Position numbers and translations under genes: made by a program
Shown here: one piece after another, positions 1 through 9,223 of the stretch
Layout of the letters: every line of letters starts with the position of its first letter
Position numbering within the stretch: the stretch's first letter is position 1
Notes under the pieces: model-generated
Databases searched by the model: none
What the model was told of the DNA's origin: nothing
What the model saw: only the letters and a program-made list of their open reading frames with translations
NCBI RefSeq assembly: GCF_002013375.1
Contig: NZ_MAEW01000011.1
Location: 248,001 to 312,000 of the forward strand
Length of the DNA: 64,000 nt
Source: Mycobacterium sp. D16Q13
Lineage (GTDB): Bacteria > Actinomycetota > Actinomycetes > Mycobacteriales > Mycobacteriaceae
Direction of reading: 5' to 3'

Positions 1-45
1 CCAGCGCCGATCCAGGGCGGATACGGGCGCATCGCCAGTCGCTGA

Positions 46-798
46 TCAGCGGAAGTTGTCGTGCACCTTGAGTACAGCGGCGGTGAAGGCCTGATCCAGG
101 AGCACCGCGTCGGGCTCGGTGCCCTGAAAAGTCATGTAGGTGGCCTGGATTCGAATATCGGCGATCTGCGCGATAAGCGACAAGGTCGTTTGTGTGCCGC
201 TACCCGTCGCGGCGGGTGCCACCGTTTGATTGACCGCAACCGAATCATCGGCGTTGATGGGTGGAGCCACTGCCTGAGAAGCCGTTACCGTGCTCGGGAT
301 CTGATCCGGACCGGTGAAGGCAAACGAGGTGCAGCGCTCCAGCTGAGTCTTGTAGGTGGCCAGTGGCCGCGGCACACGAAACACCGCCACCGTGATGGTC
401 GAATTGTCGGAGTCGTTGGTGCCCACCGCCACCGCCGCATCCTGCGGCCCGGCCGGGAGGGGTTCGGGTGCGCAGGTACTCGGGGCGACCGTCGCCGCGT
501 CGGGAACACCCCGAATATCGCGGAGAGCGTGTCCGGCCGCAGCGGGGTCGAGCGTGGTGGCGGGATACTGGTGCGGGAAATCCGCCGGGGCCAGCAGCAG
601 CGGGCCCACGGGGCCCGTCGGCGCCTGAAGGGCCGTTGTGGTGGTAGTCAGCGGGGACTGCGCACCACCCGATGCCTCGACGGCCGATCCGTCGATCGCC
701 CGTGTGCAGGCGGGCGCCGTCACGGCGCAGCATCCAGCCACAACCATCGTCGCTACCAGCCGCGATGCCGCCACAGTCACATGCTGCCATCGGCACAC
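46..798 (-). CDS. putative exported lipoprotein
   Basis: A 250-residue protein whose N-terminus has a short basic segment, a hydrophobic stretch and a lipobox-like V-A-G-C at about residues 20-23, so it is probably acylated at Cys23 and anchored outside the membrane. The rest resembles the extracytoplasmic sensor-like domains common in mycobacterial lipoproteins, with two spaced cysteines (in STCAPEP and ERCTSF) that could form a disulfide. It is divergent from sthA and occupies the position of Rv2712c in M. tuberculosis. I do not recognise a specific function. The start at 798 fits the signal peptide, although its ribosome binding site is not strong. Confidence 0.6.
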   Translation of the reverse strand: MCRWQHVTVAASRLVATMVVAGCCAVTAPACTRAIDGSAVEASGGAQSPLTTTTTALQAPTGPVGPLLLAPADFPHQYPATTLDPAAAGHALRDIRGVPDAATVAPSTCAPEPLPAGPQDAAVAVGTNDSDNSTITVAVFRVPRPLATYKTQLERCTSFAFTGPDQIPSTVTASQAVAPPINADDSVAVNQTVAPAATGSGTQTTLSLIAQIADIRIQATYMTFQGTEPDAVLLDQAFTAAVLKVHDNFR

Positions 799-891
799 CC
801 GGGGCCCGAGGAGGCGCGCGCGAGATTCGGCAGGGACAACTGTTCATGTGACCGTGACGCGCACGGCATGCGCGATTCGGGGAATCGGCGT

Positions 892-2352
892 ATGAGTACA
901 ACCATGACCAACGGTCTTCGCCCCCGCGGCTCCTCCGTGGCCGACACCCCCACCTACGACCTCGTCGTCATCGGCTCCGGCCCCGGGGGCCAGAAGGCCG
1001 CCATCGCCGCGGCCAAGCTGGGTAAATCGGTCGCGGTGATCGAGCGTGACAACATGCTCGGCGGTGTCTGCACCAACACTGGCACCATCCCGTCCAAGAC
1101 GTTGCGCGAGGCCGTGCTCTACCTGACCGGCATGAATCAGCGCGAGCTGTACGGCGCGAGCTATCGGGTGAAGGCCAATATCACCCCCGAGGACCTGCTG
1201 GCCCGCACTGAGCACGTCATCCGCAAGGAGATCGAGGTCGTCCGCGCCCAGCTGCTGCGCAACCGCATCGATTTGATCACCGGCATCGGGCGGTTCGCCG
1301 ATGAGCACACCGTCATCGTGGAGGAACCTTCCCGCGGCGAGCGCACCACCCTGCACGCTCACTACGTCGTCATCGCCACCGGCACGAAACCCGCCCGACC
1401 GTCGGGTGTGGCCTTCGACGAGCGACGAGTCCTCGACTCGGACGGCATCCTGGACCTGCGCTTCATCCCGGGATCGATGGTCGTGGTCGGTGCGGGCGTC
1501 ATCGGAATCGAGTACGCCTCGATGTTCGCCGCCCTGGGCACCAAGGTGACCGTGGTGGAGAAACGCGACACGATGCTCGACTTCTGCGATCCCGAAGTCG
1601 TTGAGGCCCTTCGCTTTCACCTGCGGGACTTGGCAGTGACGTTCCGCTTCGGCGAGGAGGTCACCACCGTCGACGTCAATGACACCGGCACCATGACCAC
1701 ATTGGCCAGCGGCAAGCAGATCCCCGCCGATACCGTGATGTACTCCGCGGGGCGGCAGGGTCAGACCGATCAGCTCGACCTCGCCCAGGCGGGGCTCGAG
1801 GCCGACAACCGCGGCCGGATCTGGGTCGACGCGAATTTTCAGACCAAGGTCGATCACATCTATGCGGTGGGCGATGTGATCGGTTTCCCGGCGCTGGCAG
1901 CCACCTCGATGGACCAGGGCCGCCTGGCGGCGTACCACGCGTTCGGCGAACCTTCCAAGGGCATGACCGATCTGCAGCCTATCGGCATCTACTCGATCCC
2001 CGAGGTGTCCTATGTGGGCGCCACCGAGGTTGAACTCACCAAGAACGCGATTCCTTACGAGGTGGGCGTCTCGCGTTACCGCGAGCTGGCGCGCGGCCAG
2101 ATCGCCGGGGATTCCTACGGCATGCTCAAGCTGCTGGTGTCCACCGAGGATCTCAAGCTGCTCGGGGTGCACATCTTCGGCTCCGATGCCACCGACCTGG
2201 TCCACATCGGACAGGCCGTCATGGGCTGCGGCGGCACCGTCGAGTACCTGGTCGACGCGGTTTTCAACTACCCCACATTCTCCGAGGCGTACAAAGTCGC
2301 CGCGCTCGATGTGATGAACAAGATTCGCGCACTCAACCAGTTCAAAGCCTGA
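892..2352 (+). CDS. sthA: soluble pyridine nucleotide transhydrogenase (NAD(P)(+) transhydrogenase, SthA)
   Basis: Cytoplasmic FAD flavoprotein that transfers hydride between NADPH and NAD. The N-terminal FAD-binding GSGPGG lies at residues 28-33. At Cys60 it has CTNTGT, where true disulfide reductases have CxxxxC; the missing second cysteine is the hallmark of SthA versus lipoamide dehydrogenase. A second [11 protein letters not shown] dinucleotide fold follows near residue 200, then the dimerisation domain ending in [15 protein letters not shown]. The open frame extends far upstream, but that part overlaps the divergent lipoprotein gene and has no homology. I chose ATG 892 (486 residues); ATG 904 is also possible. 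The gene order with the PAC2 gene matches Rv2713-Rv2714. Confidence 0.93.
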   Translation: MSTTMTNGLRPRGSSVADTPTYDLVVIGSGPGGQKAAIAAAKLGKSVAVIERDNMLGGVCTNTGTIPSKTLREAVLYLTGMNQRELYGASYRVKANITPEDLLARTEHVIRKEIEVVRAQLLRNRIDLITGIGRFADEHTVIVEEPSRGERTTLHAHYVVIATGTKPARPSGVAFDERRVLDSDGILDLRFIPGSMVVVGAGVIGIEYASMFAALGTKVTVVEKRDTMLDFCDPEVVEALRFHLRDLAVTFRFGEEVTTVDVNDTGTMTTLASGKQIPADTVMYSAGRQGQTDQLDLAQAGLEADNRGRIWVDANFQTKVDHIYAVGDVIGFPALAATSMDQGRLAAYHAFGEPSKGMTDLQPIGIYSIPEVSYVGATEVELTKNAIPYEVGVSRYRELARGQIAGDSYGMLKLLVSTEDLKLLGVHIFGSDATDLVHIGQAVMGCGGTVEYLVDAVFNYPTFSEAYKVAALDVMNKIRALNQFKA

Positions 2353-2498
2353 GGGATTTCGCGTTGGGCGAATACCGCACACCCTCCTGAGGAAACAGGA
2401 ATTCGCATCCCGCCTGGGCCGTTGAGGCAGTAGGTACATTCGCCGTTTGCCTGCCGGTAAGGGACACTGGTGGGACGAGGGCGCGAAGGGAGGCGAAC

Positions 2499-3482
2499 AT
2501 GGCAAGCAGTAGTGACGGACAGCAGCAGCCGTACAGACCGGATCAGAGCGGCATGTACGAGTTGGAATTCCCGGGGCCCCAGCTGGCATCTGCCGATGGG
2601 CGCGGCCCTGTTCTGGTGCACGCGTTGCAGGGGTTCTCCGACTCCGGGCACGCCGTGAAGCTGGCCGCGGCACATCTGCGCGACACACTGCAGAGCGAGC
2701 TGGTGGCGTCGTTCGCCATCGACGATCTGCTGGACTACCGATCGCGTCGGCCGGTGATGACGTTCAAGAGCGATCACTTCACCGAGTACGCCACCCCTGA
2801 GCTCAACCTGTACGCACTCAAGGACACCAAGGGCACGCCGTTCCTGTTGCTGGCCGGCCTAGAACCAGATCTGAAGTGGGAGCGGTTCGTCACCGCGATC
2901 CGGCTGTTGGCCGAGCAACTCGGTGTGCGCAAGACCATCGGCCTGGGCGCCATTCCGATGGCGGTTCCGCACACTCGCCCCATCACGCTTACCGCTCATG
3001 GCAACGACCGCAAGACACTTGATGAGCATCCCGGCTGGATCGATGAGGTTCAGGTGCCGGGCAGTGCATCGAACTTGTTGGAATTCCGGCTGGCCCAGCA
3101 TGGTCACGATGTCATCGGCTTCGCCGTCCACGTCCCGCATTACCTGGCGCAGACCGACTACCCGGAGGCATCACAACGCCTGCTGGAAGAAGTGGCCAGG
3201 ACCGGCGAGCTGGATCTTCCGCTGCAGCAGCTCACCGAGGCCGCCGGCAAGGTGCGCAACCAGATCAACGAGCAGGTAGAAGGCAGCGAGGAAGTGGCTC
3301 AGGTGGTCCACGCGCTGGAACGCCAGTACGACGCCTTTGTTTCCGCACAGGAGAACCGCTCGTTGCTGGCACGAGACGAGGAGTTGCCGAGCGGCGACGA
3401 GCTGGCCGGAGAATTCGAGAGATTCCTCGCCGAACAGGCCAAGTTCGGTGAGGATCCGTCCCCCGACGGCCCGATTCTCTAG
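2499..3482 (+). CDS. PAC2 family (proteasome assembly chaperone-like) protein
   Basis: 327-residue protein of the actinobacterial PAC2 family, the counterpart of Rv2714. The start LEFPGPQLASADGRGPVLV and the internal FSDSGHAVKLAAAHL segment are typical of the family's nucleoside-phosphorylase-like core. The C-terminal part (from about residue 245) is charged and predicted helical. The exact role is not established; archaeal and eukaryotic relatives chaperone proteasome assembly, and mycobacteria do have a proteasome. A GGGAGG ribosome binding site lies just upstream of ATG 2499. The next gene follows within 60 bases on the same strand. Confidence 0.85.
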   Translation: MASSSDGQQQPYRPDQSGMYELEFPGPQLASADGRGPVLVHALQGFSDSGHAVKLAAAHLRDTLQSELVASFAIDDLLDYRSRRPVMTFKSDHFTEYATPELNLYALKDTKGTPFLLLAGLEPDLKWERFVTAIRLLAEQLGVRKTIGLGAIPMAVPHTRPITLTAHGNDRKTLDEHPGWIDEVQVPGSASNLLEFRLAQHGHDVIGFAVHVPHYLAQTDYPEASQRLLEEVARTGELDLPLQQLTEAAGKVRNQINEQVEGSEEVAQVVHALERQYDAFVSAQENRSLLARDEELPSGDELAGEFERFLAEQAKFGEDPSPDGPIL

Positions 3483-3536
3483 TCCGGTTATGCGCTCGCC
3501 GCGCCAAATTTGCCGCGACGGGTGAAAATACTCCAC

Positions 3537-4610
3537 ATGAATCCACCACCGAGGCTCCTGCGTCCGGTGCCGGATACCGAGCACGCCGACGGTGACGACA
3601 CGGTACAACCCGCTAGCAATACGACCACGCAACCTCGGATGGCGTTCCGCACCATCCACGGTTACCGCCGCGCCTTCAGGATTGCGGGATCGGGACCTGC
3701 GCTGTTGCTGATCCACGGGATCGGCGACAACTCGGCCACCTGGGACAGCGTGCACGCGCAGCTCGCTGAGCATTTCACGGTGATCGCCCCGGACCTGCTG
3801 GGCCACGGACAGTCCGACAAACCACGCGCCGACTACTCGGTGGCGGCCTACGCCAACGGGATGCGGGACCTGCTGGCGGTATTGGACATCGACAAGGTCA
3901 CCGTCGTCGGGCATTCGCTGGGCGGCGGCGTCGCGATGCAATTCACCTACCAGTTCCCCCATCTGGTCGAGCGGCTCATTCTGGTCTCGCCAGGCGGGGT
4001 GACCAAGGACGTCAACATCGTATTGCGTTGCGCGTCATTGCCCTTCGTCGGAGACGCGCTGGGGCTGCTGAGGCTACCGCTGGCGATGCCCATGATCCGG
4101 CTCGGCGGAGCGGTGGCCCGCGCGACGCTGGGGCGAGCCGGTATGGCCCGCGACATCCCCGATGTTCTGCGGGTTCTCGCTGATCTGCCCGAACCTCGGG
4201 CCTCGGCCGCCTTCACCCGGACTCTGCGCGCCGTGGTTGACTGGCGCGGCCAGGTGGTGACCATGCTGGACCGATGTTATTTGACCGAATCTGTTCCTGT
4301 GCAGCTTATTTGGGGTAGCGATGATCTGGTGATCCCCGTTAGCCATGGCCATCTGGCGCACGCCGCGATGCCCGGGGCGACATTGGAAATCTTCGACCGC
4401 TCCGGACATTTCCCGTTCCATGACGACCCCGAGCGATTCATCGCCGTCGTTCGCCAATTCATCGCCTCCACTGAGCCCGCTCAATACGACGAGGATGAAT
4501 TGCGCCGATTGTTGCGCACTGGCGTCACCGAAGGCACGATCAGCGGGGCCGCGCGCACCCGGATGGCAGTGCTCGACGCCATGGGCACAGACGAGCGCAG
4601 CGCCACTTAG
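3537..4610 (+). CDS. alpha/beta-fold hydrolase
   Basis: 357 residues from ATG 3537. An in-frame start at 3510 would add nine residues but has no better signal. The fold is clear: the oxyanion-hole segment LIHGIGDNSATW, the nucleophile elbow GHSLGGG (Ser), a late acidic residue in WGSDDLVIP, and the catalytic His in RSGHFPFHDDPERF. A lid region lies between the elbow and the acid. It matches the gene at the Rv2715 position. The substrate is unknown; esterase, epoxide hydrolase or C-C hydrolase activities all occur in this fold. The 60-residue C-terminal tail after the core is charged and helical. Confidence 0.87.
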   Translation: MNPPPRLLRPVPDTEHADGDDTVQPASNTTTQPRMAFRTIHGYRRAFRIAGSGPALLLIHGIGDNSATWDSVHAQLAEHFTVIAPDLLGHGQSDKPRADYSVAAYANGMRDLLAVLDIDKVTVVGHSLGGGVAMQFTYQFPHLVERLILVSPGGVTKDVNIVLRCASLPFVGDALGLLRLPLAMPMIRLGGAVARATLGRAGMARDIPDVLRVLADLPEPRASAAFTRTLRAVVDWRGQVVTMLDRCYLTESVPVQLIWGSDDLVIPVSHGHLAHAAMPGATLEIFDRSGHFPFHDDPERFIAVVRQFIASTEPAQYDEDELRRLLRTGVTEGTISGAARTRMAVLDAMGTDERSAT

Positions 4611-4694
4611 CCACGAGAGCTCAAGCGCTACCAGAGGTTTGCACAATTCGTGGGTACCTGAGTGCACAGCGCGCGGGAGACGTAGAGTCGAAGA

Positions 4695-5378
4695 ATGAGC
4701 GTCGATGTCGCGGTTGTGCGCGTATTCACCGACCAGACAGGCAACTTCGGAAATCCCCTGGGGATCGTCAATGGCGCTGACGTCGCCGCGGCGGACCGCC
4801 AGGAAATCGCTACCCGGTTGGGTTTCAGCGAAACGGTTTTCGTCGATCTTCCTGCCGAAGGGTCCAACACCGCACATCTGCGGATCTTCACCCCGGCAGC
4901 CGAACTGCCCTTCGCCGGACATCCGACGGTGGGATTGGCGTGGTGGCTGCGCGAGCGCGGAACACCGGTCAACACCTTGCAAGTTCCCGCGGGTGTGCTC
5001 CAGGTCAACTATGACGACCGCACGTGGATCCGAGCCCGGTCCGAATGGGCCCCGGAAACCGATTTTCACGAGCTGGACTCCCCCGGCGATGTGGATGCCG
5101 CCGACCCCGCCGACTATGCGGACGAACTGCTGCATTGCGTGTGGTCGTGGCAGGACCGCGACGCGAGTTTGGTGCGATCACGGGTGTTCGCCTTCGACCT
5201 GGGCGTCAACGAGGATGAGGCGACCGGATCTGTCGCGGCGCGGATGACCGATCTATTAAGCCGCGACCTGATCGTCAACCAGGGCAAGGGGTCGCAGATT
5301 CTCACGCAGTGGAGCCCAGAAGGCTGGGTGACGATCGGTGGCCATGTCGTCGCCGATCAATCGTTGGTATTGAACTAA
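4695..5378 (+). CDS. PhzF family isomerase-like protein
   Basis: 227 residues, the Rv2716 counterpart. PhzF-fold proteins have two similar hotdog-like halves around a central cavity and usually catalyse isomerisation. Family hallmarks are present: FGNPLGIV near the N-terminus, FAGHPTVG around residue 75, and [10 protein letters not shown] in the second half. It is a little shorter than the typical 260-300 residues because the second half is compact. The real substrate is unknown; phenazine biosynthesis genes are absent here, so the name is only a family label. It is transcribed with the upstream hydrolase direction and converges on nrdR with a 23-base gap. Confidence 0.85.
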   Translation: MSVDVAVVRVFTDQTGNFGNPLGIVNGADVAAADRQEIATRLGFSETVFVDLPAEGSNTAHLRIFTPAAELPFAGHPTVGLAWWLRERGTPVNTLQVPAGVLQVNYDDRTWIRARSEWAPETDFHELDSPGDVDAADPADYADELLHCVWSWQDRDASLVRSRVFAFDLGVNEDEATGSVAARMTDLLSRDLIVNQGKGSQILTQWSPEGWVTIGGHVVADQSLVLN

Positions 5379-5401
5379 CAGCGCGTCGACCCGGCCGAAG
5401 A

Positions 5402-5866
5402 TCAGGATCCGGTCGGTGCGTCCCGATGGGCGCGCAACGCGGCGATCTCACGTTCGAAGTCGTCGGCGGAGCTAAATCCGCGATACACCGAGGCGAAGCG
5501 CAGATAGGCGACCTCGTCCAGGTCACGTAGCGGGCCGAGGATGGCCAGGCCCACCTCGTTACTGGGAATCTCTGGAGACCCGGCGGCCCGGACCGCATCT
5601 TCGACCTGCTGGGCAAGCAGATTCAGCGCATCGTCATCGACATCGCGGCCCTGACAGGCCCGGCGCACGCCCTTGATGACCTTGTCGCGACTGAACGGCT
5701 CGGTGACACCGCTGCGCTTCACAACGGCCAGCACAGCGGTCTCGACAGTGGTGAAACGACGGCCGCACTCCGGGCACGATCGCCGTCGACGTATCGCCTG
5801 ACCTTCATCCGCTTCACGGGAATCGACAACGCGCGAGTCTGGATGACGGCAGAACGGACAGTGCAT
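5402..5866 (-). CDS. nrdR: transcriptional repressor NrdR
   Basis: 154 residues, the usual length. NrdR is a zinc- and nucleotide-binding repressor of ribonucleotide reductase genes. The zinc ribbon CPFC (Cys3, Cys6) and CPECG (Cys31, Cys34) is complete, followed by an ATP-cone domain starting at about residue 46. The open frame extends upstream, but ATG 5866 has a strong GAAGGAG ribosome binding site and starts exactly at the canonical MHCPFC. It follows chiZ on the same strand, as Rv2718c follows Rv2719c in M. tuberculosis. The nitrobindin gene (Rv2717c position) is missing here. Confidence 0.97.
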   Translation of the reverse strand: MHCPFCRHPDSRVVDSREADEGQAIRRRRSCPECGRRFTTVETAVLAVVKRSGVTEPFSRDKVIKGVRRACQGRDVDDDALNLLAQQVEDAVRAAGSPEIPSNEVGLAILGPLRDLDEVAYLRFASVYRGFSSADDFEREIAALRAHRDAPTGS

Positions 5867-5996
5867 TACTGCTCCTTCGCCGGTTCTGGACTCCAAGTCA
5901 CTGGGCTGGGTGGGCTGACACACAGCGCAGCGCGCCCAGACCGGTCTCGAGGATACCCGTGCTCCCACACGTTCGAAGGTCACGCCCGTTCGCCGA

Positions 5997-6506
5997 TCAG
6001 CCGACCGGAGAAACCAGCGTCTGACCGGCTTGTACTGTCGCCGAGTCGAGTTCATTGAGTTCACGGATCTTGGACACCACCGCCGAGCGCGGGGCATCCG
6101 GCGCGACACGCGAGGCCACGTCGGCCAGGGTCTCGCCGGGCGCGACCTGGACGACCGCCACACGCTCCGGCACACCAACTCCCCCGACTCCGGCAGCACT
6201 GACCTGGCCGAGCATCAGCAGCCACATCGTCGCCACCGCGGCACCCACCGAAACAACAATGGTCGCCTTCAGGCTCACCGGACGACGACCATGCACCCGA
6301 TGCGGCACCGCCGATACCCGGACACCGGTGCCCCGGTACGCGGCCGGCCGGCCGGCGGGCCTCCGATAGGCGACGGTGCGCACCGGCAGCGCCCGACGCT
6401 GAGTCAGCGGATACTCCGCGCTGTAGGCACGTGCCTGCGGGGCGTAATCGCGCGACGCGTACTCGGCAGCGCGAGACCGCGGTGTGGTGAGAACGTTTGT
6501 GCTCAT
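5997..6506 (-). CDS. chiZ: LysM-domain membrane protein, ChiZ-like cell-division/DNA-damage protein
   Basis: 169 residues from ATG 6506, chosen because GGAAGGG lies just upstream and because longer starts would read through the LexA sites. A basic, disordered N-terminus is followed by one membrane segment (about residues 82-103) and a C-terminal LysM peptidoglycan-binding domain ([10 protein letters not shown] to QAGQTLVSP). This matches M. tuberculosis ChiZ (Rv2719c), a damage-induced protein reported to hydrolyse cell wall and inhibit FtsZ-ring assembly. It is divergent from lexA. The upstream region carries LexA boxes and a PafBC-type promoter, so it should respond to DNA damage. Confidence 0.9.
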   Translation of the reverse strand: MSTNVLTTPRSRAAEYASRDYAPQARAYSAEYPLTQRRALPVRTVAYRRPAGRPAAYRGTGVRVSAVPHRVHGRRPVSLKATIVVSVGAAVATMWLLMLGQVSAAGVGGVGVPERVAVVQVAPGETLADVASRVAPDAPRSAVVSKIRELNELDSATVQAGQTLVSPVG

Positions 6507-6544
6507 CTGTGTGCCCTTCCTGTCCTGTCGATCGGTAGGCCCGT

Positions 6545-6601
6545 TCGCTCTTATGTTCGAATGTACTCGATCATGTGTTCGATGTCCGAACATGTGATCG
6601 A
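6545..6601. promoter_or_regulatory. cluster of three LexA-box-like sites upstream of chiZ
   Basis: The mycobacterial SOS box is TCGAAC-N4-GTTCGA. Three near matches occur: 6545-6560 TCGCTCTTATGTTCGA (two differences), 6567-6582 TCGATCATGTGTTCGA (one difference) and 6586-6601 CCGAACATGTGATCGA (two differences). They lie between chiZ and its putative -10 element, so LexA bound here would block elongation or initiation toward chiZ. Confidence 0.72.
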
Positions 6602-6624
6602 TTTGTAGCATCCGCCACCGACAA
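6602..6624 (-). promoter_or_regulatory. RecA-NDp (PafBC-dependent) type promoter for chiZ
   Basis: Read on the minus strand, the sequence is TTGTCGGTG, eight bases, then TACAAA. This matches the RecA-NDp consensus tTGTCRGTG-N8-TAnnnT except at the last base. The PafBC activator is known to use this element for LexA-independent damage induction in mycobacteria. It sits about 100 bases upstream of the chiZ start, with the LexA-like boxes immediately downstream. Confidence 0.7.
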
Positions 6625-6687
6625 GTGGTCTTGAGCTGCACGAATGCCGCCTACGCGCGGCCCCCCGGGCTCTATTCGCGACACGCA

Positions 6688-6703
6688 TCGAACACATGTT
6701 TGA
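6688..6703. promoter_or_regulatory. LexA operator (SOS box) of lexA
   Basis: TCGAACACATGTTTGA differs from the consensus TCGAAC-N4-GTTCGA at one base only. It lies 32 bases upstream of the lexA ATG, the expected place for autorepression. Confidence 0.9.
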
Positions 6704-6735
6704 TAAATACCGCCGACAGGTCTAGATTCGGGCCC

Positions 6736-7410
6736 ATGAGCGATACACCCAGCAAGGGACCCGCCACCGGTTCACTGACCGAGCGCCAGCGGACCATCCT
6801 GGAGGTCATCCGCGCATCGGTGAATGAGCGGGGTTACCCCCCGAGCATCCGCGAAATCGGCGATGCCGTCGGGCTTACCTCGACATCGTCGGTCGCCCAT
6901 CAACTACGCACCCTCGAACAGAAGGGCTTCCTGCGGCGCGATCCGAATCGTCCACGCGCCGTTGATGTTCGAGGAATCGATGATTCCCGCGGCCCGTCCG
7001 CGACCACCGATGTGGCCGGTTCCGGCGACCTGCCCGAGCCAACATTCGTGCCCGTCCTGGGCCGTATCGCCGCCGGTGGTCCCATCCTGGCCGAGGAGGC
7101 CGTAGAGGATGTGTTCCCGCTCCCCCGCGAGCTGGTTGGCGAGGGATCGCTGTTCTTGCTCAAGGTGGTCGGCGAATCGATGATCGACGCCGCGATATGC
7201 GATGGCGACTGGGTAGTGGTCCGCCAGCAGAATGTCGCCGACAACGGCGATATCGTGGCGGCGATGATCGACGGCGAGGCGACCGTCAAGACATTCAAGC
7301 GGACAACGGGTCAGGTGTGGCTGATGCCGCACAACCCACTGTTCGAGCCGATCCCCGGAAATGACGCCGCCATCCTCGGCAAGGTCGTCACCGTCCTGCG
7401 CAAGATCTAG
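6736..7410 (+). CDS. lexA: LexA SOS repressor
   Basis: 224 residues from ATG 6736. Winged-helix DNA-binding domain at residues 14-78 ([37 protein letters not shown]), a linker, then the S24 self-cleaving domain. Cleavage is expected at Ala113-Gly114 in RIAAGGP; the catalytic serine is Ser148 in VGESMID and the lysine is Lys185 in ATVKTF. Cleavage on RecA filaments derepresses the SOS genes. A near-perfect SOS box just upstream indicates autoregulation. The upstream in-frame starts overlap the operator and were rejected. The gene's 3' end overlaps the convergent acetyltransferase by four bases. Confidence 0.97.
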   Translation: MSDTPSKGPATGSLTERQRTILEVIRASVNERGYPPSIREIGDAVGLTSTSSVAHQLRTLEQKGFLRRDPNRPRAVDVRGIDDSRGPSATTDVAGSGDLPEPTFVPVLGRIAAGGPILAEEAVEDVFPLPRELVGEGSLFLLKVVGESMIDAAICDGDWVVVRQQNVADNGDIVAAMIDGEATVKTFKRTTGQVWLMPHNPLFEPIPGNDAAILGKVVTVLRKI

Positions 7411-7952
7411 CCGTCACCAGGCGGCGGTCCGGGTGCGGAATCGTCGTCTGCGCGCCCGTCGAGGGACGGCAGGAACAGCTGGAAATGCGCCACGTCATGC
7501 CAGCTGCCCAACTTGTAGCCGATGCGTCGGTAGCATGCGACTTGCTCGAATCCCATTGCCCGGTGCAGCTTTTCACTCGCCTGATTGGGAACCACGACAA
7601 CGGCGAGCACCGTGCGATAACCGCGAGAGCGCAGCCGGTCGAGCAGCGCCGTGTACAACTGGCGGCCCGTCCCGCGCTGTTGCCGGGTGCCGTCCACGTA
7701 CACACTGACCTCACACGCCCACTGATAGGCGGTCCGTGATTTCCACGGCACCGCGTAGGCATACCCGAAGATCTCACCGCCATCCTCGGCAACAAGCCAG
7801 GCATGCCGGTGGGCCGCCGTGCGGATGCGTTCGGCAAGAACAGCATCCGACGGCGGCACCTCCTCGAACGAGATGGCCGTATCCGTTACATACGGCGCGT
7901 AGATCGCCGCGCAGGCGACCGCGTCATCGGCGGTCGCGTCACGAATGATCAT
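7407..7952 (-). CDS. GNAT family N-acetyltransferase, phosphinothricin acetyltransferase-like
   Basis: 181 residues. It has the features of the Pat/Bar type of [24 protein letters not shown] at the N-terminus, [25 protein letters not shown] leading into the acetyl-CoA pyrophosphate loop ([10 protein letters not shown]), and [19 protein letters not shown] at the end. Such enzymes acetylate amino groups of phosphinothricin or of methionine sulfoximine and sulfone; the native substrate is unknown. It begins six bases after the fadE20 stop and is probably co-transcribed with it. The last 20 residues are a proline-rich, probably disordered tail. Confidence 0.85.
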   Translation of the reverse strand: MIIRDATADDAVACAAIYAPYVTDTAISFEEVPPSDAVLAERIRTAAHRHAWLVAEDGGEIFGYAYAVPWKSRTAYQWACEVSVYVDGTRQQRGTGRQLYTALLDRLRSRGYRTVLAVVVVPNQASEKLHRAMGFEQVACYRRIGYKLGSWHDVAHFQLFLPSLDGRADDDSAPGPPPGDG

Positions 7953-7958
7953 GAGGCG

Positions 7959-9113
7959 CTAGAGCGAACGCCCGATGATCTCCTTCATGATCTCGGTGGT
8001 TCCGCCGTAGATCGTCTGGATACGAGAATCCATGTATGCCCGGGCAACCGGGTACTCGCGCATGAAGCCATACCCACCGTGCAGCTGCAGGCAGCGATCG
8101 ATCAGGTGAACCTGCTTCTCGGTGCTGTACCACTTGGCCATCGCGGCCTGCTCGACGCTCAGTTCCTTCTTGTTGAGCAGCGTGATGAACTCGTCGACCA
8201 TAATCCGGATCATCGTGGCATCGGTAGCGAGCTCGGCCAGCACAAAGCGGCTGTTCTGGAAGCTCTTGATGGGCTTGCCAAACGCCTTGCGCTCGGATGT
8301 GTACTGGATGGTCGCCTCAAGCATGGTTTCCATCGCCGCGGCCGCCACGACGGCGATCGACATGCGCTCCTGCGGCAGGTTCTGCATGAGGTAGATGAAG
8401 CCCTGGCCCTCTTCACCCAGCAGGTTGGCGGCGGGCACCCGGACATCGGTAAAGGACAGCTCGGCGGTGTCCTGCGCGTCCAGGCCCATCTTGTCGAGCT
8501 TGCGGCCGCGCTCAAAGCCCTCCATGCCGCGTTCCACGACAATGAGGCTGAAGCCCAGCGCACCCTTCTCGGGGTCGGTCTGTGCGACCACGATCACCAG
8601 GTCGGCGTTAATGCCGTTGGTGATGAAGGTCTTCGAGCCGTTGAGAATGTAATGATCGCCGTCCTTGACCGCGCGGGTCTTGATGCCCTGCAGGTCGCTT
8701 CCGGTGCCCGGCTCGGTCATGGCGATGGCGGTGATCAGCTCACCGGAACAGAAACCGGGGAACCAGCGGGCCTTCTGCTCGTCGTTGGCCAGATCCCGGA
8801 AGTACGGACCCGCGACATCGTTGTGCAAAGTGAAACCGATACCCGACTGGCGAGCCTTGGTGATCTCTTCGCCGATGATGGCGTTGTAGCGGAAATCGAC
8901 GAGTCCGCCGCCGCCGAACTCCTCAGGCATGTCAGTGCCCAGGAAGCCCTGTTTGCCCGCCTCGACCCAGAGAGAGCGGTCGACGATCTTGTTCTCGTCC
9001 CACTCCTCCCGGTACGGCTCGGCATGCCGTTCCAGGAAGGTCTTGAACGACTCGCGGAACAGTTCGTGCTCGGGTTCGAAAATGGTGCGTTTGAACTTAA
9101 CAGCGCCGGCCAT
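7959..9113 (-). CDS. fadE20: acyl-CoA dehydrogenase (long-chain type), FadE20-like
   Basis: About 384 residues, the size and position of Rv2724c (FadE20). The FAD and substrate motifs are complete: AMTEPGTGSDL and ILNGSKTFITNG in the beta domain, and GGYGFMREYPVARAYMD near the end. In the C-terminal motif IYGGTTEI the usual glutamate is Gly, but NLPQERMSIAV carries the glutamate (about residue 249) used by long-chain acyl-CoA and isovaleryl-CoA dehydrogenases, so the enzyme should be active. ATG 9113 has GGAAGG upstream; GTG 9119 is an alternative. The divergent region to the next gene contains a palindromic operator candidate. Confidence 0.92.
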   Translation of the reverse strand: MAGAVKFKRTIFEPEHELFRESFKTFLERHAEPYREEWDENKIVDRSLWVEAGKQGFLGTDMPEEFGGGGLVDFRYNAIIGEEITKARQSGIGFTLHNDVAGPYFRDLANDEQKARWFPGFCSGELITAIAMTEPGTGSDLQGIKTRAVKDGDHYILNGSKTFITNGINADLVIVVAQTDPEKGALGFSLIVVERGMEGFERGRKLDKMGLDAQDTAELSFTDVRVPAANLLGEEGQGFIYLMQNLPQERMSIAVVAAAAMETMLEATIQYTSERKAFGKPIKSFQNSRFVLAELATDATMIRIMVDEFITLLNKKELSVEQAAMAKWYSTEKQVHLIDRCLQLHGGYGFMREYPVARAYMDSRIQTIYGGTTEIMKEIIGRSL

Positions 9114-9154
9114 GATCACCTTCCGGTTTGGGTTTACGTACTCGGCAGAATGTA

Positions 9155-9178
9155 TACCAACCCACTGGTCGGTTGGTA
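9155..9178. promoter_or_regulatory. palindromic operator candidate between fadE20 and the S/N-oxide reductase gene
   Basis: A perfect 8-base inverted repeat, TACCAACC, 8 bases, GGTTGGTA, is centred between the two divergent starts. The pattern is typical of TetR-family operators that control fatty-acid dehydrogenase genes in mycobacteria. The cognate regulator is not in this window. Confidence 0.55.
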
Positions 9179-9223
9179 CTCGCCTACCTGGTTTCGACGG
9201 ACAGAAAGCCTAGGCTGACTGAG

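Noticed and set aside
61..891. Long N-terminal extension of the sthA open frame
   Set aside because: It overlaps the divergent lipoprotein gene and shows no relation to known SthA N-termini; the family start fits ATG 892.
844..2688. 614-residue open frame opposite sthA
   Set aside because: Its composition is a shadow of the real gene; no domain is recognisable and SthA is unambiguous on the plus strand.
7803..9218. 471-residue plus-strand frame opposite fadE20
   Set aside because: It is the antisense of a well-supported acyl-CoA dehydrogenase; the peptide has no family features.
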